A stretch of DNA of 64,000 bases from Chrysomallon squamiferum (GCA_012295275.1 CM022665.1:23899946-23963945), one strand, 5' to 3'. Counted from the first letter of the stretch, positions 39,739 through 52,199 are shown. The notes: generated by a model from the sequence alone, not told the origin. Made by a program: numbers and translations.

Positions 39739-41167
39739 TGCACACTTACAACTAAAGATGGATAACAGAAACCAGTCCTTTAATTAATACTGATACTATT
39801 TGTTTCTATGAAAACGTGCTAATGATAAATTTCAGAATATATTTATAAACTCTAGAATCACGTTTAAAGCGTAAATAAATTTCGTAATATTATAATACAG
39901 TATCGATGAACTAATGATTAATCCTGCTTATTCCTTCGGAACTACTTCTAAATAATTAATTTCGCAGTATACGGAAGGATAAAGAAGGCCGTGTATATAG
40001 ATATATATCTATCTATCAATCTGTCTATCTGTCTATCTATTCATCTATCTGTTTATCTATCTGTCTGTCTATCTATGTTTTTACCTGAATTCTGAAGGTG
40101 TTGTATGTAACGATGGGTGATAAATGCAGCAGTGGGAAATAAAAAATGTATTGCATTAGATCCATAAGAGAGAAATATTCGCATGGTTTGATTTCTTCTT
40201 TTGTCGCTGTGTTGCTTGATTCGGATATCTGTTTTGTAGACTGCTCTGTTTCGTTTTCATTTTCACTGTCTTTCGACGACTCTTTGGTTTCAAAGATACC
40301 GATTCACTATTAATCTTCTCCAAGCAAAAGCTGGTACACATCATGGTTAATTTTGCAAATTCCAGCATGATAAATGAACAAAGAATATTTTTATTGTTAT
40401 CCGTTATCTGCAAAATTAAACCAATTGTGAAAAACTGGTAACTCCTGATAATTTAAGAAAAAGCATTTACCATTTTCATAAAAAAATCACTCACATACCA
40501 CAACTGTTGTCGTCTTCATCATCATCAACATTAACGACAACTGCCACTATATCTATTACTACTAATACTTCTCTTCTACTACTTCTACGTCCTATTACTT
40601 CTGCTACTGCTACTATTACTACTATGGTCATCATATTACAATCATTACTAATCCTGTTATTACTATTACTACTATTAAAACTACATTCATCATTACTACT
40701 ACTACTACTACTACTATAATAATAATTATAATAGTAATAATAATAAAAGAAATAAAGAAGTCTATTTGAAAGTAAACATAAATAAATAACTAATAAAAAG
40801 AAAAGAGAGAAAAATACAAAGCACACAAACAAAATAAGTATTGTATACTAACGAAAGCACGGATGAATCCATGAGAAGTAACAATTTTCAGAAGAACAAT
40901 GCACGTTGCCCATACAGTGGCCACATTACCAAAGTAAGTCGTAAAATACATGATACACCCCTCAGCCAAAAACAGCACAAGTATTTTGTAGTCAATCATT
41001 ATAACGATGTATACCATGGTAAATATCATATAACCAATTTTTCTTTGCTGAAAAGGAAACAAAAGTGTGAATTAAATATGTTAAAATAAACAAAGAAATC
41101 CAAAATATTTGTTAAAAGAATCTAAATCTGACATTTTCCCAATCTACTCAACAACATCCTCCCCACT

Positions 41168-41258
<91 letters not shown>

Positions 41259-43868
41259 GGAACAGTTTAAAACAATAATAAAACAAAAGAATTACTAATA
41301 GACATTTATTAGAATTTATTTTTGATTTATTTTATTTCATTGATTTTTGTTTTTCCATACGATTCATAACCCAAAATACGATTTCGTAAAATTACATATT
41401 GTTAATAAGTGTCAGTCTGATATATTTATAACGACAATAATAATGTTTGTTAGTAAAATAACGTTTATTAATAATATGTAAGCGAATGTATACATGACAT
41501 AATTATTATCTCCTACTATCGTTTCATTCACATTTCGCCACTATAGACATCTACAAAACATCAGACACACACTGACAACTTCTAAACCGTGCAAAAAAAT
41601 TAAACAGCAAAAAACCGCACACAACCGAAAAAAACACACAAAAAACACCACAATAAATAAAAAAAAACTACAACATCATAGTAATGTCTATATATATATG
41701 CATTTGTTTGTATTTATTATCATGTTTATTCAACTGTTACCTGTTTCGTTCTATAAGCATACCTCGGCATTAAAGTTCTTGAACATTCGCTCCAACAGAA
41801 TATAAATTATATAAAATGGCAGTCGATACAGTAAGGTTTCTCTCCACAAGTGCCATTCCTTATCAGCAATATCCTTAAAAAAAAAAAAAAAAGTCATTGT
41901 TGTTGTTGTTGTTATCTGGTTATTGTAACTTTTGTTGTTGCAGTTTTTATTATTAATATTATTTATTGGTTACTGTTGCTGTTTTTTTTTTTTTTTTTTT
42001 TTTTTTTTTATTAATATAAATATATTAATAATATCATATCCTTAAAATTATTATTATTATTATTATTATTAAATGTTGTAAATATAATATTATATTATTT
42101 TAATAATATGAGTAAAATTATTATTATGATTATTATTATTATTATCAATTATTGTTAATTGTTATTAGTATTATTAGTATTATAACTTGTGTCAGTCAAT
42201 TCGAGGATTAATGTTATTACAGCGTTATTATTTTATCACATAAAATATATCATACCAAAGTCGAGCATTTAAAGTAGATGCTTAATATTAATCCTTATGT
42301 GTAATGTATTTTTTTAGGAGACAAACTAAAAATAATTTTTGGCAAAACCTTCGCCATATATGCATTACAAAAAGTATCTGAAGAAACTTTTATTTTCGGC
42401 GGATTCACATCATATTATAAACACCTAATAATTAGAATATAATTTGCAAGAAAAAAAGCGAAGAAAAATTAATTTTCGGGAAGGCTTTCATAATAAATAA
42501 AAGTGTGTAACCTCAATGGTATCGATCGATCGCGCTTTTGGGCCATCGATGAATTTCTTTGGAACCGATTTTTCCCTTCATGGCAAAGAAATAAACTATA
42601 TACAGAAAAACCTCTGTGCATGAGGAAAATAGCCTTTATTTATTTTATTTTTTTTGAAATTTTCTCTAAGATGAGTATCAGAATCGATTTAATTTGAAGA
42701 CGTTACCTAATCAAGAGAGAATAAGAGAGAGAAAATTATGATTTGGTTTATTATTTTATACAGACAACCATTATTTATGCTTGACGTGGGGTTTTTTTCT
42801 GGGTTTTTTTTTCTGAAAATATCAATAACAACAACAACAATAATTAAAAAAACAAAATACTATTTTTCTCCCAAGCCATGACACATGATCTGATAATGTG
42901 GACGTCATCCAAGGTGATCGATCTGAAAGTATAAAAAAAGCATCATTAGTAATAACAACAACAATAAATAAAACGGTCCAGTGAATTTTTCAAGAATTAT
43001 ATCTGAAACCAGTACGAATTATATTTAATCAAAACAAATACAGTATTGTAAAAAGAATAAAGAGAAAGAAGAAAAAAAAAATCGTGTCCATTTTATATCT
43101 GACACCAATTTTCTGTTTTTATAGACTTTTTATCTTTTTTTATTTTCTCTGTCAAATTGTTTGTTAAATATTATCCTATATGTTTTATATCTATCTATCT
43201 GTCTATCTATCTATCTGTGACTCTACATGTGTTCAGTTTTAACAATTTCCAACGTTTCCAGTCTAAACTACTGAATTGTACTTGTAAGATGATGTACTGA
43301 ATTTGGTAGTAACTACTTTCTGGTGTCATTTTTTGGGGGCAGAATCCTAATTTCTCTTCAACATCCTTTTTTTCAGTATTGTTAAAGTTTGATGACTCTT
43401 TGCATAGCAGGCCTGGATTTAAGTAAAAGCTTTTTTTTGTTTTTAAATTTTTAAATTTAAAAAAACACAGTTGCTTAAGAACTCACAGTCGAAGGAAGCC
43501 TCTGTGAATATCATATCAGTTACTAGATGACATTATTGTCTATTAGCATGTGTCAAACAGAGCCAATACATAACATGTAACTGTTGTTCAGTAGGTACGT
43601 TTATGACGAGATATTGGGGAGATCTTGGTAAAAGCCCTTATTTTAAGCTTCAATAGGTTTATATCATTATGTCATCCAGAGTTTAAAACTATATAAAAAT
43701 CAAACCTATTGATTCCCAGTATATGCAGTATGCGAGATACAAGAATGTTGCAGCTTCGATGAAGATGTAGAAAGCGAGTTCTTTTTTTGAAAGTCGTATA
43801 AGAGAAGTTTTATCCTTTTGTAGTTCATCATCTTGTTTAATTACTTGTTTTTCTTCCTTCACTTTGCT
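36335..43868 (-). CDS. HHATL: HHAT-like MBOAT protein lacking the catalytic His (HHATL-type, probable pseudoenzyme)
   Basis: Exons on the minus strand: 43706-43868, 42861-42922, 41763-41873, 40853-41047, 40085-40407, 39313-39635, 38762-38797, 37482-37683, 36789-36930, 36335-36441, preceded by a probable start exon at 47116. Intron positions and phases match the plus-strand HHAT gene, and several exon lengths are identical (111, 323, 36, 202). Recognisable parts: ELAFYIFIEAATFLYLAY, DIADKEWHLWRETLL, SFCLEKINSES, DLMQYIFYFPLLHLSPIV, NLDGVETPALPRCLFPIYRF, TFDRGIYEF and RYIYIPLGGSRKG. The MBOAT Asp is kept (codon 38788-38790), but the residue 40 positions on is Leu (CNYLGISEG, codon 37590-37592) where HHAT has His. 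Vertebrate HHATL/GUP1 has the same His-to-Leu change and is reported to oppose HHAT. Whether this is the HHATL orthologue or an independent loss is open: the region around PALPRC looks more HHAT-like. Exon 40085-40407 contains a frame inconsistency. The intron after exon 37482-37683 has a GC donor. Confidence 0.88.
37302..37408. repeat. (CATA)n microsatellite in HHATL-type intron 9
   Basis: About 27 tetranucleotide units with one GATA interruption. It lies in the intron between exons 37482-37683 and 36789-36930. Confidence 0.95.
38215..38252. repeat. (CATT)n tract
   Basis: Nine CATT units. Degenerate CATT/CACT relatives extend back to about 38050, suggesting an old decaying array in the intron between exons 38762-38797 and 37482-37683. 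Confidence 0.9.
38526..38630. repeat. (CTT)n followed by (ATT)n
   Basis: Compound triplet array: about 17 CTT units, then ATT units with interruptions, in the same intron, upstream of the 36-base exon on the reading strand's far side. Confidence 0.9.
38920..39270. repeat. (ACT)n/(CAA)n/(ATA)n compound triplet arrays
   Basis: Two ACT-rich arrays (38926-38995 and 39140-39243), each followed by CAACAA or AATAAT triplets, with a partly repeated phrase in between (AAAATATCAAGAGCAAAGA and AAAGTATCAAGTGCAAAGA). The intervening sequence has therefore been duplicated with the array. It lies in the intron after exon 39313-39635. Confidence 0.8.
39684..39733. repeat. (GA)n microsatellite
   Basis: About 25 GA units in the intron between exons 40085-40407 and 39313-39635. 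A TATC/TGTC array follows at about 40001-40075 in the same intron. Confidence 0.95.
40507..40760. repeat. (ACT)n/(ATT)n-rich triplet region
   Basis: Degenerate ACT/ATT/CAT triplets over about 250 bases in the 445-base intron between exons 40853-41047 and 40085-40407. It opens frames that are repeat artefacts, not genes. Confidence 0.8.
41171..41253. repeat. (GA)n microsatellite
   Basis: About 41 uninterrupted GA units, about 125 bases before the acceptor of exon 40853-41047 on the minus strand. Confidence 0.95.
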
Positions 43869-44870
43869 CTGGAACACAAAACAGGCAATATAAAGGTATT
43901 ATCTATTTTATGTGATTTTTGTCACGTAGTCTGAACGTCTCTTAAAATCAAAAATGTATGTTTAAAATAATTGTTTACATTACAGCTGTACAACTGATCG
44001 TCATCATTCATCATCATTATTATTATTTTTATCATTGTTATTGTCATTATTTATTTGTTTGTTTTTGAACGAAATATTTAAATCGTTTAATGTTGCTTAA
44101 TTATTTTTCTTAATTGTATTTTAGAAAGCATTTTGCAGCGGAGAAAGATAATTACATTCTGAGATAATCAATTAATAAGTTGATTAGAAGGCTGTAACAA
44201 GTTGCAATTTCCGATTTCTGCACTTAACAAAAGTTTAAGAAATAAAAAACACATACAAACACATATAAAAAACAAAATTATAAAAAATAATGAAAAATTA
44301 ACAACAACAACAACAAATAATAATAATAATAAGTTTTATAAAATTAAAAAAAAAAGTTAAAATAAAATAAATTACAGAATCTGAAAAAAAAGAGTTTTCA
44401 TAATTCGTTTTTCTAAATAAAACACGGATTATTATAATCTTATTTAAAAAAATAATACAAGAGAACTGTTTGCATGTTTGCCTCTATGGTTATACTAAAA
44501 TGATTCGAAAAATGTAGTAAGAAAAAAATGTTCTTATATTTTAATTGTATGCATGAATACGTGCATGTGTGGATGTATGCGTGTGTGTGTGTGTGTTTGG
44601 GTGTGTTCGTATGTATGTAGGTGTATTTCGTTCTGTCTACATTTATGCATAAATATACAAACCATAAAGAAAAGCCTAACATGCATGCACAGGTATACTC
44701 ACACCCACACGTGTTAGCATCAACGGTAAGAAGAAAATACTTTTGATTCTGTCTTCAAACTTTTATGTGATACCAGTACAGTAAGGATTAAAAATAAAAT
44801 AATTTTATAGTGTACCTCTCTTGACACTACAAGTAATATATTTTCTTTGTATTTCCAAGTTATATTTTTA

Positions 44871-44918
<48 letters not shown>
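44871..44918. repeat. (ATT)n microsatellite
   Basis: About 16 ATT units passing into TTTTA pentamers (to about 44945). Confidence 0.95.
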
Positions 44919-45954
44919 TATTTTATTTTATTTTATTTTATTTATTTATTATTATTTTTTTAATTATTATTATTGTGGATTGAGGGTTGGGTCGCCGTTC
45001 ACTTGTAATGAATAACGATGACTAAAAACAAAAAGTGTACAGTTTAAAGATATCTGATGTCATCGCTAAAAAGTTTCTTTATGTTGTCGGATTACATCCA
45101 CAATGTTCTCGATGATACCGTGCTCCAGTTATGAAAAGTAAAATGGCGGAATTCAAATGTTTTGTGGCAGTTCTAGTTCATAGTCATATATTTTATGATC
45201 GATAATAGATCTAATAAAATAATAAAATAATAACTTGGAAGTGTTAAGAATGTTATTAGTACATATTATTCGTACCGCCATGGGTACACTTTGAAAAATT
45301 TATAGAAACAACAATGTTTTGTCACGGGATTTGTCGTTTGCTACTTGCAGTGGATTGTTTAAACAATAACATGACAGAAACCAGTTGTCAAAATTTCATT
45401 GGTTACTATTTGATCGATAATACAGACACGTTTTTGACACCAGCTTTGGTAAAACATTTAGATTTAAATATAGAATAAAATTAAATGGGACAAAATGGCT
45501 TTTAAAGAAGTAATCTGAGATATTTGTAATGAAGTAATACTGTTCTAAATGTATTGTTTGCTTTTAAAACAAATTTGATTTTTTGTTTTTGTTTTAAGGG
45601 CCTATTTCTATCACGTCTAAAGAAATAATAATAATAATAATGAATACATTGACGCCAAGTGTGTCCACACGTGCTGTTAACTTTGTGAACTGGTTTGTGA
45701 CAGCCTAGTAAGGAACGTTCAAGTATGTTGATCAACACACCGAAATACATTCTATAGTTTGCACGTGCGTCTAGCAGTTGCCCCGTACACGTGTATGTGG
45801 TATCATTCTCGATTTTAACAGTTTCCAGGAAGGCCGATTAATCAGTTTGGAACATTATTTCTGTTATATTTTTCATTCTGTTAATCATACAGTTGTTACT
45901 GGGGATATTTATAATTTTTTTTGATTTTTGATTTTTGATTTTTTTTGTTTTTTT

Positions 45955-46480
45955 AATTTACGATGCTGCGTATGCAACGTGATGAACATCTACAGACTAT
46001 TGGCATGCTGCAAAAGGTCAGAAGACAGCATCTTCGGTGTTTCGAAGTCAGTAGTTAGCCCAAGATCTTGTCCCAGTCGTACAGGATCGATTCATCTGCA
46101 GCCAGACTCTAAGAAATCGAGCAGAAACGGCAAATTAAATTGTAGCAAGCCTTTCATCGGGCTACTTATGTCCAAGTTACAGATCAGACAATTAGAAAAT
46201 CTTCTTCTTTCTTGACGACCCCAGGTTGTGTCTACCTTTGATAAATCCTCACGTTGCTCACGGACCTGAATGGTGTACGGAGTATCAGAACTGAGTATTC
46301 GTCGCTGCTCACATGTCATGAGTTCAGAAGAGCCCCTATTCACTTTGGACTTCATCGACAGGCATTGTCTGGACTGGCAACGACGAAACGAATGGCATAC
46401 CAACGTCACAGTGCGATTTCGCGACAGACTGGGCAAATGGATTGGTTATAGTGTGAAGTGGTATCACTATGTCTGACAAA
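45955..46480 (+). pseudogene. Second Tc1/mariner-like transposase relic
   Basis: Plus-strand frames, shifting several times, give FGVSKSVVSPRSCPSRTGSI and LQPDS (the Tc1 helix-turn-helix region). After stops comes EEPLFTLDFIDRHCLDWQRR followed by NEWHTNVTVRFRDRLGKWIG, a decayed copy of the segment that normally reads DESRF...W.R. Stops and frameshifts show it is dead. It differs in sequence from the relic at 33660-34210 and so belongs to another Tc1 lineage. Confidence 0.8.
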
Positions 46481-46752
46481 CCTCCCCTACATGTTGTGGA
46501 AGTAAGGGTCATTGGGCTGTATTACCGGGACAATTTACTGACATCCTTTGTCGTCCCGTTTGCTGGACGTGTGTGTCTACGTTTTGTTTTAATCAGGTGC
46601 TGTAAGAAGAATGGAACAGACTCTTAAATAGCCACTGGGGGACTCATAAGCAGTGTGCTTCATTGGCTGAATGAATATCACTATTACTGATAAAAAAAAA
46701 AACAAGATCTTTTGTGGTCATGTAACCTACTGAACTACCGGACACATACAGA

Positions 46753-46753
<1 letters not shown>

Positions 46754-46813
<60 letters not shown>
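46754..46813. repeat. (CA)n microsatellite
   Basis: About 29 CA units. A second tract of about 39 units lies 180 bases away at 46992-47071. Confidence 0.95.
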
Positions 46814-46815
<2 letters not shown>

Positions 46816-46988
46816 TTGGACATTTACAAAGGTGAGAAATGACAGAAAAACTATTATAGCGTTCGGTATCCTGGGATAAATGTCTTGTAGAATTTTCATA
46901 GGAAAATTCTCTGGAATTGATTTACAACCTATTGTATGCTTCCACTTAACAACCTTCGTGTTTCTGTGTATATAACAATCTCTTATAA

Positions 46989-46991
<3 letters not shown>

Positions 46992-47071
<80 letters not shown>
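46992..47071. repeat. (CA)n microsatellite, second tract
   Basis: About 39 CA units ending 45 bases from the proposed start-codon exon of the HHAT-like gene. Confidence 0.95.
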
Positions 47072-47115
47072 AAAATATAATTATCACACATATACTAAAT
47101 TAATAGTAAACTTAC

Positions 47116-47118
47116 CAT
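47116..47118 (-). CDS. HHATL: Proposed start-codon exon of the HHAT-like gene
   Basis: On the minus strand ATG at 47118-47116 is followed by GTAAGTTTA, a consensus donor, with A at -3. Exon 43706-43868 opens in phase 0 (SKVKEEKQ) without a Met ahead of the first membrane segment, exactly as in HHAT. The match in design supports it, but the 3.2 kb intron and the choice of ATG are inference. Confidence 0.4.
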
Positions 47119-49159
47119 GTTGTACAGATTTCCAATACTTTCTCGAGAAAAATATGCACACGCGATTCACGTAGGTACAGTTACACAAAGAATGCTGCAA
47201 GTGGCATAGAATGTCACAAAAAGCAACATGGTGACAGAAACATCTGTTAATGATGTATTTATTCATGGCTATATTTGCATTCTATTTTTATACGCCATTT
47301 AAAATTTAAAAAAAAACACAAAACATGGCCAGTTTGAGATTTTTCGATAAATTTAATGTAAAACGAGTTAAAATAAATAAATAAAGAAAGAAAGAAAAAA
47401 AAAAAAGGAACATAGGATTAACTCTGTGTAAATTCTAAAATACTTTCTTCAAATAAATTAACAAGAAACGCACATAAAACATTCTGGATAGAGAGACAGA
47501 GAGAGAAAGAGAGGAAAAGACAGACCGAGAAAAACAGAGAGAGAGAGAGCAACTAATAATATTTACATTCAAATTCTCATCAATAATATTACATAACTAT
47601 ACCCACGTACAAGCTTTTTTTAACACAAAATATATATACATGCACGTACACACAAACAATATGCTGTAGAAAACATTTTTAAAACCGTATCTTGCTGCTA
47701 TGAATGAGAATAGATCTAGGCATAAAGCCGGCATATTTCAAATTAAAAAAAAAAAAAATGTGTTTGACAGCATATAACGATAACATTATAAAGTGTCGCG
47801 ATGAATTAAATATTTATTCATTTCGTTAGCTTATTTATTTATTTATTTATTTATTTATTCATTCGTTTGTTCAGTCTTATATTTAGATCTTTTCTGACGC
47901 TTGAGATTACCCAGCAGTACATTTTACAATTATTACACCTTGGTAATCAGCAAAATAATAAACCATGTATTCTGTTTAGATAAGCAAGTATCACAGGAGT
48001 AACCCGTTATTAAATACATTTCACTCGTACGATGGTGTGTAACGGGACTTGTTAAATAAATACAGTCAAGACCGCATATAGCGTTTTCAAGCCTTTGTCA
48101 TACCCAGCTGTTTACAACCGTTACATTAGAAACTAAAAACTAAATTCGTTCGCCTAGCTTGAATTATGTGGAGATAAACAGAAATAGAAACCTCTGCGGA
48201 AACGATGAAATAAATCGACAGATTAATATTTAATGTCCAGTCATAAAAAATTTAGACTTTTGAACGAAATTCCACGGACTGTCGAGTACAGAGAATGATC
48301 AATCAAAAATGCGTAAAGAAAAATGCACAGTAACAATAGCGGAACAACATATTGTTATATAAATATACTTGCGAATAGAAATACGTGTCATAAACAAAAA
48401 CAATAACAATAACACAACATGTTGTTACATAAAACAGAAGTATGAATAGAAAGAAGTGCTATACACAAACATAACAACATACTGTTACACAAAATAATTG
48501 TATGAATAGAAATGTGTCATATACAGTAAGAATAACACAATAACCCAACATGTTGATACATAAAATATGTGTGTGGATTAAAATAAGTGTCATATAGAAT
48601 TAACAGTAACACAGTAACTCATTGTAATATAATACAATAACACACACACACACACACGCACAAAGAAGAACGACTGGGTCAGAAGTGAAATTTGAAACCT
48701 AATCAGCTGACCGTTACGTCACTATTTAGGTCGATACAAACACGTCCGAAGATTTCCGAGTCGGTTATTTTATGGCAGGGGTCTTGGGTTTCTATACGGT
48801 TGGTAAAGATTAGCATATAAAGTTGGTAAAGCGTTACAGACCTATATCTGGCGAAGAAAAAACAAGAAGAAGAAGAAAACAATAGCAACTGTATAATCAA
48901 CAGAATGAAAAAGGTTGACAGAAATAATTTTCCACAGTCATTAATCAGCCTTTCTGGAAATTGTCAAAATCGAGAATGACACGCCAAGCACCTATACGGG
49001 GAAACTGCGTAATGCACGTGCAAACTGTGGAATGTGTTTCTGTGTGTTGATAAACATGCCTGAAGGTTCTTTATTAGGATGTCTGCGGTCAACTGATTAA
49101 TATTTCATGTTCCTCTACTTTTTTACCTTTTTTTTTTTTTTTTTTTTTTTTTAGAAGAG

Positions 49160-49192
<33 letters not shown>

Positions 49193-49377
49193 TATATTAT
49201 GTAAAAAATATGTATAATCGTTATGCGGCGTATATTACTCTTGTTAAAAGGTGTATATATGTTCACGTGTGTGTGTGTGTGTGTGTGTGAAAAAACTGTT
49301 CACAATTTAAATGATTAAAAATTGCATTTGCTGTGTCATGAATTAATTCGACTTTTCACGAATGTTTTAATATGAAT

Positions 49378-49379
<2 letters not shown>

Positions 49380-49468
<89 letters not shown>

Positions 49469-49474
49469 GCGCGT

Positions 49475-49508
<34 letters not shown>
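49380..49508. repeat. (CT)n then (GT)n compound microsatellite
   Basis: About 42 CT units, a short CpG-rich spacer (AGCGCGCGTCAC) and about 15 GT units. The alternating GT and CGCG parts are of Z-DNA-forming type. Confidence 0.9.
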
Positions 49509-49510
<2 letters not shown>

Positions 49511-51204
49511 GTTGGAAAGAACGATGTTGTAATTAGGAACAACATACGTGTATAGGTTTTCAATAAATTACATTTTATGTTAAAAAATCCTACATATCAT
49601 CACTTTTTAAAATTCATCTGATTAACATTTATGAGTTACACATTGGATCTGTTAGACTGCTGACGTGGAGAGTATCTATGACAAAAAAATCCGATTAAAT
49701 TAAAAATATCTGAATTTACAATACAGCTATCTGTATTTCTCTGTTATATTTATCTCTGAAAGTGTGTGCAGTTATGTATGTATGTATGTATGTGTGTAGG
49801 TGTGTGTGTGTGTGTTTATGTATATATGTGTGTGTATGTGTATATATTTATTTCTGAAAGTGTGTGCAGGTATGTATGTATGTGTATGTGTGTGTGTTTG
49901 TGTGTGCGTATGTTTATGCATATATGTGTGTATACGAAATAAATATATATATATATCAGAATCCAAATTTAATCTATTTAATTATCCTAAATATGTACGA
50001 AATAAACTTCGTGTCTGCTAACAGTCAGTTGTATTTATTCTTAAGAAAGATTAAAATATGTGTCAGATATAAATTAGTCAGTCAAAGATGATTTTCAGTA
50101 AACCTTCAGAATATGGAAACACGTCCCCGCATCCAGAAAAATCCTTGGAAAAACTGAACCGGTTGCAATTTAATTATTCTTCTCACTTCGTTAAATTCGC
50201 CATTGTGCTGTTGCAGAATTATGTGATTATTAGTTAAACATTTGAGGGAAACGCATTATTTATTAATGTACTGTATACCTTCTTCTTCTCCTTTCCTTTC
50301 TTCTTCTCCTTCTTCCGTTTCGTTTCTTTCTTTCTTCTTCTTCTTCTTCTTTTTTTGGTTTGTTTTTGTTTGTTTTGTTTATTTTTATGGAGAATTTGAA
50401 TAATAATAAAAAAAAAAAAAAAAAAAAAAATTAAAAAATCCTAATGTATTATCAAAATGAATATTTGATACAACAGTGTATATAAATTACTTTACAAATA
50501 AAAACAATAAAACAAAAACAACAGTATAATTTTTAAATTAATTTAAAATGTATTAAGCAATTCAATGAAATTAAATAAATAAATTATTCGGCGGAGATAA
50601 GCCTTTTGTGACGTTTAGTCAGACTCCGACCACGAAAGCCCGGATGTAATGACATCACAACCGGTATCTTCTCCGAACATAATAACAGTAATGACTGACC
50701 AAGGTTACACAGTTATGCGCGTTTAATGTGGTTGAACAAACATACCATTCCTAACGCGTGTCCTAAATAATCCCCTAAGTTATTTATTATGAATAGATAA
50801 TATTTTTTTTTTTTTTCTAACTATGTTACTTTTATTGACTGATAATTCTGTATTGAAAGCGATGTAGCATCTGTCAGTATACTGAACAAAAAAACAAAAA
50901 TGTTTTACATGAACGTCGAATAATCGTTTAAATTATTTTGTGGATGTAGTTCTTTGCTGTAAGTAAGCGAAGTCATAACAACATGAGATGAAAACATTGC
51001 TTCAGAGAATTTAACGAACTTCTTTAAAACATACGATCTGCTGTTTTAAAGATCGGTGAAAGGGACCATGTTTAGAAACGAAACATGCTGGGTTAAATTA
51101 TATTATTTGTTTTTAAGTAATAACAGTAAAGAAAACAAAACAACAACATTAAAATAAATTAATATTAAGCTGTTTCTAATACCAAAAAAGAAATAGCACA
51201 AGAA

Positions 51205-51243
<39 letters not shown>

Positions 51244-51959
51244 CGACAACTCGACCTTCTTTGTTTTCTTTCTTTTTTTTTTTTTTTTTGGGGGGGGAGG
51301 GGGGATTGTTTGTTTTTTGTTGTAATAATTTAAATAATAATAATAACACATCTATTAATAACCAAAATTCGTGGTCTATATTTCTAAATATATAAATTAC
51401 AGAAACTTTATAATCATTTATTTTCAATCAAACTGGTTAGGCGGTAGAAAGGGAGGCTCTTTTGAGGTTTGTTTAAACCTGTTGTTTTCTTTAATTTTCA
51501 TGTTTGTGGTACGGAATAATGATTATAAACCCCAGTAATCTGTTTTTTCATGAAAGAAATCATTAACCACAATAAATATTAATACATCTTCTTCAGCCTT
51601 GCGCTCCAGGCATGGTCTGCCATGTTTAAAACGTACACATGCTGTGTGCTAGTGTAATTCCGTATCGATCCAATCACAGGTGAGAAACATGCGTTAATTA
51701 TTAGATTAGCCGCATCGTGAAGTGAGCCATCGAACCAAAGTCATTATTCTGTGGGCCTCTTGACAAAATCTTTTTTCTTTTTTTTTCTCCCCCTGTAGTA
51801 TCGCTAAAAGACGAGTGTTAAAATTAACAGGACTATTTCGGGTTTAGCTGTAATGGTTTTGGAAATAAGAAACAAGAAGTACGAAACAACGATATTAAAC
51901 ACAAGTGTATGTTCTTTCGCATTACAAAATGTCTACCCGCGCTGTCTGTCGTTTGCGCT

Positions 51960-51973
51960 GTAACCATGGCAAC
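51960..51973. promoter_or_regulatory. Perfect RFX X-box upstream of eag
   Basis: GTAACCATGGCAAC matches the RFX consensus GTNRCC-N0-3-RGYAAC with a two-base spacer and both half-sites intact. It lies 313 bases upstream of the eag start codon in a CpG-bearing, repeat-poor stretch. Binding is not shown. Confidence 0.6.
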
Positions 51974-52044
51974 AACAGCATCACTGCAGTCGCACTGGAA
52001 ATCCGTAAATGATATAATTCACTTCACAAGCATAATAAGCGATG

Positions 52045-52054
52045 GCGCATGCGC
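52045..52054. promoter_or_regulatory. NRF1-type palindrome upstream of eag
   Basis: GCGCATGCGC is the core NRF1 palindrome, 232 bases upstream of the eag start codon and 72 bases downstream of the X-box. CpG-rich 10-mers of this kind are very rare in this window, so a promoter role is likely. Confidence 0.6.
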
Positions 52055-52199
52055 ACTGACCGCTTGCCTTTATTAATGATTGATTTGGAATGAAGAGTTT
52101 TACCTGACGCAGGTAGAACAGTAAGATGTGGCACAGGTCGACACGCAGAGGATGGAACTGGTGAAAAATAAATAAGAGTCAACAATACCGAGACCCAAA

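Larger units (their letters stand above)
43869..47115. other. Probable intron 1 of the HHAT-like gene
   Basis: Contains an (ATT)n tract (44871-44918), a decayed Tc1-like transposase (45955-46480) and two (CA)n tracts (46754-46813, 46992-47071). No other exon was recognised. Confidence 0.5.

Noticed and set aside
40244-40299. A 56-base intron within the HHAT-like exon
   Set aside because: It would fix the frame, but there is no pyrimidine tract and the size is far below other introns here. Kept only as an alternative explanation in the findings.
46735-47091. 118-codon Cys/Val-rich frame on the minus strand
   Set aside because: Produced by two (CA)n microsatellites; no protein features. The same applies to GA, CATA, ATT and ACT tract frames elsewhere in the window.
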